From Onchocerca volvulus (taxonomy: Eukaryota; Nematoda; Chromadorea; Rhabditida; Onchocercidae), in NCBI GenBank assembly GCA_000499405.2, contig HG738137.1:13385661-13449660 (forward strand): a DNA stretch of 64,000 nt. The letters run 5' to 3'. Under the pieces are notes generated by a model that saw nothing but the letters and a program-made list of their open reading frames with translations, was not told the DNA's origin and made no database searches. This document shows, in pieces, positions 27,501 to 39,500 of the stretch. Made by a program: the position numbers and the translations under genes. Position 1 is the first letter of the stretch; every line of letters starts with the position of its first letter.

Positions 27501-30500
27501 TTACTTTCCGCAGCCCTTCTTACTGATAATAAATCATCGATTTATATTCCATTTGCAATCGATAATATTGTTATCAAATATGAAAAAATGAAAACTGTTC
27601 GCAACTGTTTCCATGCCTATGGAATTACCACGAAGCGTATTGATAATATTATTAAAGGAATCGTTATTATTTATGAGAATGATAATGCAGTGATTATTCT
27701 ACACAATGTTACAGCAATTGATATTAGTACTAATAAGTTCAACACATCAATCAAAGATCATAATCATCCTTCAGATTCCCAATATTCAACTGGCAAAAAA
27801 ATGACGAAAGATTTTGCTAATAAAGACAAAAGTGATAACGTTAATGAAGATTCTGATGCTGATAATATATCAACAGGAAAAATTAATACGAATAAAAATT
27901 CATCTATTCGAAGTGAAACTTTACAAATTGAAATTATTAGTTATGCCGGACAATTTCCCGGTTCTGCCGTTGATTGTGCTTCATTATGGAATAATCTGAA
28001 AGCAGGAATAAGTCTTCATTCAACCGGCAATATTCAGAAACTTCAACATGATGTTGCCATCTTTAATCCGGTTCAATTTGGTATTACACCAAAAGAAGCT
28101 GCTTACGTTGATCCTCAACAACGAATTCTCCTGGAGTTAGCACAAAAAGTGATCGAAAAAGCTGGATTAGAAAAATTGGACAGTGAAACTGGCGTCTTTA
28201 TTGGTGTAAGTTCAAGTGATTTTGCTCAAAAAGCATATAAGGAAATTCAGGATACCTGTTCGTACCTGGCAACCGGTACAAATCAAAGTACTTTAGCGGG
28301 ACGCATTGCTTATTGGTTCAATTTAAAAGGACCTGTTATGGTAATCGATACAGCATGTTCATCGTTTTTTTCCGCTCTTATTGTCGCCTGTGATAATATC
28401 AAAATGGGTAATTGTCAGGTAGCACTTGTTGGAGCTGTTAATATCATCCTGAATTCGAAACCTACATCCGTATTGGAAAAGGCGCAAATGCTCGCTAAAA
28501 CCGATTTTTGCAAAGTATTTGATGTGAATGCAGATGGATATGTTCGATCGGAAGGAGCTGCTATGATACTGATTCAAGGAGTGAATGGGAAAAGTTTTAA
28601 TTTAAAAAGTGAGAAGTTAGCCATTCATCGGAGTGATATGAAGTTTACAATCGAATCTTACGGTGTGGCGCATAATGGCCGATCGAATGGGCTTACGGTA
28701 CCGAACGGAATAAGTGAATGCGAACTGATGGATAGAGTTAACAAGAAACGTGTAAACACGTCAATGATAAGTTGGGTAGAAGCACATGCAACAGGTACCC
28801 CGTTAGGTGATCCAATTGAAACAAAAGCTATTATCAGAGCTTTATCAGATACTTCAAATGATGACCGTCCGATTCATATCACATCGGTGAAAAGTTCACT
28901 TGGTCATTGTGAAGCTGTAGCCGGTGCTGCATCATTAATTATGGCTCTCGAATCTTATCATCATCGTTATCTGCCGCCAGTGCAACATTTCAAATTGCTA
29001 AATACGAATATAATCACCGATCCTTCATTAATTGTACCAGTAATTGGCGAAGAATTACCGGATACTTTCGAAATGCTCATAAATAGTTTCGGTTTCAGTG
29101 GTACCAATGCATCGATAATTCTCAGAGGATGTACCAGAAGACAGGTGCAGGAAGACGGAAAAGCGCGAAATTATTCGATAATGAAGCAAAGGTTATCATT
29201 TAGTCATTCTCCATGTATCTTTTTATGTTCGGCAGATGATTCAGAATCATTTAAATTGATATCGGAAAAATTAGAAGATTATTTGAAAAAAACAAATCAA
29301 AATCTTGCAACAGTATGTGCATGCTTGCAAGATTTGAGAAGTAGCGGAAGATATCGGATAGCAATATCGATTAAACGACATACTCAAAAATGGTCGTCTT
29401 CCAGAATTTCGATTAAACCACAGAAATGGATTAAAATTGCTTTTTGTATGGGAAAAATTCCTGAACCGGCTATGATCGCTGAACTATACATAGCCTATCA
29501 GTCTTTTCGAAGAATTTTCATAAAATACATCAAAACTTATAAATGTGCGAATAGTTTTGCTTCATCTAAATCAGATGGAAAAATTGCATTTGAATATATT
29601 TCAAAACTTTCACTAATCACATTTCTACTTTCCATTGGAATAAATCCATCAACAATTATTGCACCGACTAGAATTGATCGAATTATTGTTGAAATAATCA
29701 GAAGAAAGTGCAGGATGAAAAATGCATTAGAAACTGGAAATAATTCCAACAAAAGTGTGCCAAATCAACATCAGAATTTTGAAATACAGCAGGAAATGAT
29801 TTTTGAAGATTTCGATTGCATTTTAAACGTGCAAAATTTACGAATGGAAAAACCTGCAACGATATACAGTACCAATTCGAAACGATTATTTATCGATCAA
29901 TTTGTGGATACAATTTGTCAACTATATGAGCATTTCATTGACATCAATTGGCAGGTGCTTGATGATCGAACACGTAAAACATGCCTTATACCGGAACCGG
30001 AATATTCGAAGAAAAAATATTGGCCTTTTGATGATTGTAATATGCGCAGCATCGATTATAATCATTCAAATGGCGAACTTCTGATTTCAAATTTAGAACC
30101 AGAAATATTTCAAAAGACAAAAGAACTGGATAAAACAAATCTGTTAGTTGATCAATTTAATAACAATATTAGCGATAATACCAAAACGGATCCGATCTTT
30201 CATCAATATCTGTACAAATTGGTTCAAAAGAAATGTACATTACCGAATCCGGAACGAATTACTCCATTTATCGCTATCAATCTTACTTGCACAACAACAA
30301 TTATAGGAGAACAAGCGATTTTCATCGCTAAAATAAACGACAATAACGATATTGTTAGGATTAAAAAGCAACTTGATTTGCATAAATGCACGAAATTGGT
30401 ATTAGAATGGATAATTGATGAGGAGAATTTATTGGAAAGTACTATAAGACAAAGTATGCTGATAATTCATTTATGGAAAATTCTGGTAAACAGTAATAAT

Positions 30501-33500
30501 AACAACAACAACAGCAATAATAATAATGACAATAGCGGCAACTTCAATAAAAACATGAAGTTATGCCTAATTGTCTTTACTATCATTAATATCAAAGGAA
30601 ATCATCGATTATTTGCACCATATTCGGCTTTATTAAAAACATTAGCAATGGAACATACAGCAGTAAATTTCAAAAGTATTTATACTGATATTATCGATCA
30701 ACAATTTTTTCATGAAATTTTGGATGAAAATTTTTTCAATGAAATAATTTATTACAATAATGGTAATCGATATGTTGAAAGATTGCAACAAATGGATAGG
30801 GCAGAATTAATTACAAAACAAACAAGAAATTTGAATCGAATACTGATAATAGGAAATATTCGAGGAATAGCGATAGAATTGATTAAAATGTTAAAACCTC
30901 ATTTAGCGATAGTTGTATCAAGAAGTATGTTAAATACGAGTAAAAATGATGAGAATGATATGATAATCAGAACAATACAAGCGGATTGTACCGATTATGA
31001 GCAAATGGAGAGAATTTTTGCGACATTTGCGCCATTTGATGTCGTCTTCCATTGTGCAGCAACGATTTATAATGGTTTAATGGAAAATATGAATATGAAA
31101 TTGTTTGAAATGGTATGTCGGCCAAAAGTTATAGGTTTACAAAATATTATCAAGCTTTCGAAAATATACCGGATCCAGAAAATAGTAGCTTTCTCATCAG
31201 CGGCAACAATTCTTGGCTCTGCCGGACAAGCTAATTACGTTGTCGCCAACGAACTTCTGGAATTTGTAATGAGAAGAGATATGCCTGAAGGATTGTTTAT
31301 TAGTTGGGGACCATGGGATGGACGTGGAATTCTGATGGGTGATCATATGGTTAGCATTCGGAATCAAATTCAGAATAGTGGCTGGAATTTATTACGAGCA
31401 GAGCAAGTTGCTCAATTATGCTGCAAATTACTGTCCAACACAGGACAACACATAGCAATGGATGTTAATTTTGATTTGCTTCGGAAAAAGCGTCCATACT
31501 TGAGAAGCTTTCTGGAAAGTATTCCGGAAAATAGCACCAACAAAGATGATTTCATTTTTCAAAATAAATTGCAATCAAATTCTAAACTGGAAAAAAATTT
31601 CAATGAAATAATCAAGAATTGTATTACAGAAGTAAGCGGTATCGCAGATGTTAAATCTGATGTCGGTTTCATGTCAATGGGAATCGATTCGTTGATGATT
31701 GCTGAAATGCAAGAATTGCTTAACAAACGGTTGAATTTGAATATTTCAATTGCTATTTTTTACGAATATTCCAGCGTGGAAACATTATCGCAATATATCG
31801 CGCAAACTATGTCAACAAATTGCGAATTGCAAGACGATGCAAAAGTAAAGGATACAAATGATGCTATTGCAATTGTCGGTTATTCCGGAGCATTTTCCGG
31901 AGCAAATAATGATGAAACATTTTGGTCTTCGTTATTGGACGGTAAAGAATTAATTGAATGTCACAAACGAACAACAAATGATAATCAGGAACTTATCGAA
32001 GCAATTGGTTTTATACCAGATATTGACAAATTTGATTATCGATTTTGGAAGATAAGTCCAGATGATGCAAGTTATCTTGATCCACAAATTCGAAAATTTG
32101 TTGAACATGCATATATTGCTCTTGAAAGATCAGGTCTTATACGATTGCGGAATAAGCTACGAATAGCAGTTGTTGTTGGCGCTGAACCATCGGAATATCG
32201 TCCACAATCACGTCGTATTGGTGGTATCGAAGATTTATACGAGATGAATCAGAAGGATTTTGTTGCCGCATGGACCAGTCATTTGCTCGATCTTCATGGT
32301 CCATCATTTGGAGTTTATTCGGCTTGTTCGACCGCTCTTGTAGCTATCATACAAGCTTGTCATTTGTTACGTGAAAATCAATGTGATGTTGCGCTTGCAG
32401 GTGCCGTATCATTGGCTATACCACGTCTAGATAGTAGCAATCGTATCGTCGAAGGAATGATACTATCATCTGATGGTCATTGTCGACCATTTGATCATCA
32501 ATCGAGCGGAACGATTCGAGGTTCAGCGGTTGGTGTTGTTGTTTTGCGACGAATTTGTGAATCGCAACAAACTAACATCCCAATAATCGCTAAAATAGCT
32601 GGCTACGCAATTACTAATGATGGATTAATAAAATCTAGCTTTATGGCACCAAATATTAGCGGTCAACGTGAATGCATGCAAAAAGCAATTGAAATGATTG
32701 ATTCAGCTGAAATGGATTATATCGAATGTCACGGAACTGGAACAACAATCGGTGATCTAATTGAACTTACAGCATTATCACAATTATATCATCGTGATAC
32801 ATTGATTGGCTCAGTAAAAGCAAATATTGGACATGCTTTAGCTGGAGCTGGTATTGGTGCAATTATTAAATTATGCAAAATTGCCGAAATGCGAATTATT
32901 CCGAAACAAATTAATTTTGATAAATTAAATGAAAATTTGAAAAACGTAAGTTTCAAAATTACTCAATGTAATGTTGAAATTCAGAAAGAAAAATTACGAC
33001 TTGCTGTAAATGCATCTGGTATTGGTGGAACTAATGCACATATTATTATAGAAAATGATAATAGATTATATCATTTGTCATCTTATCAACAAAATATTAA
33101 GCAATATTTTTATGCTTTAACAATATCAGCTCGAACGGAAAATGCTTGTACAGAACTTTGTAATCGTATAGCAAATTATTTGAAATCAAAAATGAATTTA
33201 ACTCAAATAGCAAGTACGTTGCAAAATTATCGTGAACATTTCGAATATCGTATTGGTTTAAGTGTTCCATCAGCTAAAGATGCGATTAATCAATTGGAAA
33301 ATTTTGATAAAATACAAAAGATTATAGAATTAAAGTCAGAAAATATAGCCTTCTATTTTTCACCTCAAGGATTGGAATACCCGAATATTGGATTAGAAGC
33401 AATGATTTATAATGAAGTATTTCGCGAAGTAATGCAAAAATGTTGCAATATTGCTAGCAAATTAATTGGGATGAATTTTCAATCGATAATTCATCCACAA

Positions 33501-36500
33501 CAAAAAATCGATAAGCAACAAATGATCTTTGAACAACCATATTCACAACTAGCTATATTTACTGTTTGTTTTGCATTAGCTGAACAGTTACGAGCTTGGG
33601 GAATTGATGCATGCATAATGATGGGACATAGTTTGGGTGAATACGTTGCTGCAGCGCAAGCTGACGTTTTTGACGTGGAAACCGCGTTGAAGATACTTTT
33701 CAAACGAGGATGTTTAATTGCAAAAACGGAAAAAGCTAAAATGTTAGCTGTTAAAAGTTCAAAATTTGCTGCTGAACTGATGGAAGAAAATATCGGCAAC
33801 ATAAAAATTCCTGAAGATATTGAAATTTCTGCTATACTTCGTCCGGATCTTAAATGTTTAACCGGTAAGCCTGAAATAATTGATGAGTTAAAGAAAAAAT
33901 TGGAAGAGGATGAAATTCATCACAGAGAACTGGCAACTAATTATGCTTTCCATAGTTCATTTATGAATTCGATACTCGACGAATTTGCTCAATTTTTGGA
34001 AAATTTCACTTTTCGAAAGCCAACAAAACAAATTTTATCAAATATTGACGGCCAATTGATCACGCATTTCGATAGTAAATATATGGTGAAACATATGAGA
34101 AGTACAATTCGAATTGATAAATGCATCGAAAATTTCCATAATCGAAACATTAAAATAATTATAGAAATTGGTCCAAAAGGAATTGTTGAAAGTCTAGTGA
34201 AGGATAATTCATTCGATGAAATTGATGTAATTTCAACATTACCATCAAAGAAGCAACATGAAAAAGGTTATGATACAGGTAATTTACTTGCTATTGCTAC
34301 AAAATTATGGATGAAAGGTTACAATGAATTAAATTGGGAAAAAATTTGTGGCAATTATGGTTTTGATCGATTTCTTCCAAATTATCAATTCGAAAAGGAT
34401 ATTTGTTGGGATAATCAAATTAAGGAATGGAATATGAAAAAGTTAGAAGTAAGTCTATATGAACCATGTTGGATACCTTGCAAATTTTCTACTCAAAAAC
34501 AACAATTACCAAAAGGAGTCTTATTATTCTTACCTGTAATTTTTACAAAATCTATCAATGCATTTCTCACAATGCTACATAATCTATTCATACCGGTTCA
34601 GTGTATTTTCAGTGATATTGTATCATCTGAAAATTTAAATATTGTAAATGAAAACATTTATATAAATTCGAATAAAGAAGAATCATATCAACAATTGGCT
34701 AATTATCTTCATACTATTAATTTTCATTACGATACTATCATTCATGCATGGAATCTTTCGGCAAATGAAATTTTCGATCGAATCGATAATTCATTCTTAT
34801 TTTCAAGTTTTTATTCTATTTATTGGATTTTAGCAAATGTTACGCAAAATACGATTGATCTAAGATTTCTCGTATGTATCGATTGGAATTCAGAGCCAGA
34901 AATATTCACTGTTCTTGGTCCAATAAGAGAATTAGCAATGACAGGACAATTAACACAAACTGCTTGTATTCTTTGCACATCAGAAGTTAATTTATTCGAA
35001 GCATTGCAATTGCTTGAATCTTTGCAAGCTAATTTTGCTTTTATTCGAAATTCTGTGAATAACGAATTTGAACATTTCTCCTATCAGTTGAAAGCAATTC
35101 GAAACAATGATTATTTGGTAGAAAATGAGGATCAATCGATTGATAAGAATGATTGTCTTATTCGGAATGCTGATATCATTGTAATTTTTGGATTTGGTAA
35201 TATTGGACAATCTTTCATCAATGTTCTTTGTCAAAATTTCGACTTTTTGACAATTTATGTGGTTAGCCCAAATGCTACACGCCATTTTCAAGAGTTAAAA
35301 CATAAAATTAACCAATGGAAAGTTTCGAGAAAGTCTGGAAAAGCTAACATTACCAACGTAAACTTTCAATCTGGTAATCATACAATTCTTGCATATGACG
35401 TTGATGTGACGAAAGAAGATGAAGTACGACAATTTCTGATGCAAATAATGTTGCAACATGGACGTATCAACGTCATAATACATGCAGCAGCTGCAAAAAT
35501 TGATAATATTAAATTTGAAAAAAGTTTTGATGAAATAGAATTTGTATTGCAACCGAAAGTTCGAGGTACTCGAAATATAATCAATACTTTGCATCAAAAT
35601 AATATCAGTATTCGAAATTTAATCCTTAATTCAAGTATGAATGCATTATTTGGATTACCTGGTAATAATGATTATGCAGCATCAAATATTTTTCTGGATG
35701 CATGTTGTAGACGAAATTTTCGAAACATTCACAATATTACAACTATTCAGTGGACCGGTTGGAAAGCTAGCAATATGTTTAACTATTACAGTATGAAGGA
35801 AAATAAAAGTCTGAATCCGGTCGCAAATCTTATCGTAGAATATTCATTATCAGTGCAAGATGCTGAACGAATGATATGGAAATGTTTGCATGAACAAGGA
35901 TTGATTGCTGTATCAAGTGTTAGTCCGAGTGATATTGCTCGTGAAATTCATAAATTAAATTTTACGATCAATCGTAAATTTACTAATATTCCAGAAGGAT
36001 ATGGAAGTCAAATAGAAAAAAATTCCACTGATTTACGAAATACTGTTGCAAAAATTTGGATGAATTATTTGGGTGTTGAACAAGTAACTGATCAAGGTGA
36101 TTTCATTCAATTAGGCGGACATTCTTTAAATGGAATGCAAATTATTTGGGAAATTAATCGTATGATGAAAATTAATTGCAAATTAGATGATCTATTTAAA
36201 AATTCACGATTTGGAAATTTTTTGCAATTTTTGCAACAATTAATTATTGACGGAAATCATCGTCAAAAATTTTCGCATAATTTAGAAAATTACAAAATTT
36301 TCGATGCTGCTGGTAGATTAAAAAATATTCCATTAAGTTATCCGCAAGAAAATATGTATATTCTGAGACAATTACAACATCCTACACTTTATAATATTTG
36401 CTTTCTACTAACATTCCAAGGATTATTTTGCATCAAAAGTTTACGAAAAGCGCTATTATTTCTTATTGCACGACAAACTTCACTTCGAACCGCATTTTTA

Positions 36501-39500
36501 GTATCAAATGATGATTGTTATCAGGAAATTCGATCACTTACCGAATCTTATTATCATATCACTTGGCCTAATACGAACGATGTTGAACGTCACAAATTAA
36601 TAGAGGATGAGAAAAATCATGTAATGGATTTAAGTATTATTCCATTTAGGATATTATCAATGTGTAATAAAAGAAATGATTTGGAGGAAATTGAATATAT
36701 GATAATGATAAGCCAACATCATATCATTACTGATGGCTGGTCAATGACAATTTTTGCTAATGAATTAGGACAGTTTTATCGTTATTGCTTGAAAAATGAA
36801 TGTATTCCGATAACTTTTAAACGATTATCTCGGAATGTAGCTCATTTCGCAATTTGGCAACGTAGCAACAACGAATTCGCTGATATTCTGGAAAATGATC
36901 TTCAACAATTATGCGTCAAACTTCAAGGACTTCAAGCAACACGAATTGTTACACAGAAAATAGCAACTGTAACATCGAAATTAATTAGCCAAAAGATATT
37001 ATCAATTCCGGCATCACTTTGGATGCAAATTAATCAGGCAGCAAAGCGATATCAACAAACAGTATATACTGTAATGCTTACTGCATTCTTGTGTCTTATT
37101 CGAAAATTCTCGGATGATTACGATAATAATACGATTGTAATCGGTTGTCCGATAGCCGGAAGAATTGGTGCAGAAGAAATGAAATCAGTTATGGGATATT
37201 TTTTGAATAATATTATTCTAATTGTTAAGGATTTAGAAATAAATGCTCCAAATAATGTTCTTTTTGAGCAAGTTAAAGAAGCAATTCAGGATGCTCGATC
37301 ATTTGAACATTTACCATTTCATCTATTGGTAGCTAAATTAACATATCAACAACAACGATCCATTCATCAACATCCTATTTTCGATATTTTCTTCAACTAT
37401 CGTCATAATCTCGATTTTCCAGAAATTGAAATTCCTAATGTACGAAGTACCATAAAACAGCTTACAATCAATGATGCATTTAATTTTGCATGTACAATTG
37501 ATGAAACAGATAATGGAACATTAATTACCATTGATTATAATGCTAATCAGTATTCGATGCAATTTATCGAACAAATCATTACAGTCTATTTGAAATTACT
37601 TAAATCTATTAGTAATGAATCTGATAATGTAAGAAATAAAATCAGTGATTTGGAGCATAAAATTCATCGAGATATATTCTCAGGAAGTGTTATCGATATT
37701 GTCATGCAACAATCTACTATACTTGCTGATAAGTTCAATGCTTTTTGCTATTCACATCAAACAATTACTTATCAACAGATATATGATAAAATTTATATGC
37801 TTTCTAAGCAAATAAAACAATTTTATTTACAAAATAATTGTCGGAGCATTCGTGCTGATACAATAATACCAATATGTGCTGATTCCAATGCAATAATAGT
37901 ACCACTTTTAGCAGTGCAATTAACTGGTGCTGCATATGCACCTATTGATCCTAAAAATTCCATCACAATGATTGCACAATTAGTGCAAGATATTGGTGCA
38001 CCAATTATTATTGGCCAAGAAAATGATTTAGGCCTAAACATTCCTACTTTTTCGTTGATTCATTTTTCCTCAATGAACAATCAAAAAACTTCTATTTATG
38101 ATGCAGAAAAATCAAAAATAGATTATTTGAATTTAAAATTCGAAAAAGAAAGTATTAGAAAATGCTCACAAAGTTCTGATGCATCATATGTTATTTTTAC
38201 CAGTGGTTCTACCGGAAAACCAAAAGCTGTTTGTGTGACAAATCAAAATCTTCTCAATTTTGTCTTTGCATCAACTCAGCAAGCAACTTTTCGTCCCAAA
38301 TATCGTATTTATCATTCCGTAAATACAATTTTTGACGTAAGTTGTGTGAATATTTTTACAACATTTTCAAATGGTTCATGTTTGTTTGCCTCACAAAATA
38401 TTCTCAAAGCAACTGTAGAAATTGTCCAACAAAAAATTCAATTTGCTTTCTTACCATCCGCTTTATTTAATATGTTTGATGATGATGGTGAAATTGATCA
38501 ACTTCAACAATTGGAAAATTTATATATCGGTGGTGAAACACCAAACACTGAGCAACTTAATCGATGTTTACAAGTTGGAATACGAATTCGTCAAATTTAC
38601 GGTCCAACAGAAACTACCGTTTGGTCATTAACCAACAAATGTTCATTATTTGAGCATGAATGTGGTCGAATAATTGGAACACCGATTGATAATGAAACCG
38701 TTTATCTTCTGGATTCGGAAAATAATATAACATGTAATGGTGGTAAAGGTGAATTAGTGATATGTGGAGAAAGCGTTTCACGTGGATATCTCAATCAGGA
38801 AACAAATGCTTTCACGTTCAATAAATTTCATACGAAAGAAGATAAAATTTTAAATCGTAATATGTTATGCTATCATACCGGTGATTTTGCAATGAAGCTG
38901 GGTAAAAAGTATCATTTCTTAGGACGAATAGATAAGCAAGTTAAAATACGCGGTTTTCGTGTGGAACTTGCAGAGATCGAAATTGTTGTAAGACGATGGA
39001 ATTCAACAATTCGAAATGTTGTTGTTTTAAAAAATGATCAATTAGATAATTTATGCCTATTTATTGAAAAAAATAACGATAAACGAGATTGTGAAGAATT
39101 GCGACAATATCTGAAACAGCATTTGCTTCATTTCATGATACCGACGAGGATCATTATGTTACAACAAATGCCATTAAATCGGAATGGAAAAATTGATATT
39201 AATAATTTAAAAGAAATGATGGAAAATGATTATTCGATTGATATAGATAATACAATTTCTGGATCTATTCCGACCAATGAAGCATTATTCGAAAGAGTAG
39301 GGAAAATTTGGTGTCAACTACTCGGAGTATCCAAACTCAAATTAGAGGATAATTTCTTCGCATTAGGTGGACATTCTCTTCTATTGGTACTCCTTCGACA
39401 TAAACTTTATGATGAATTCAAATTTAATCTTAACTTCGAACATTTCTATCGGCAACCAACATTAGCAGCACTTATTGATAGTATATTTACAAATACAAAT

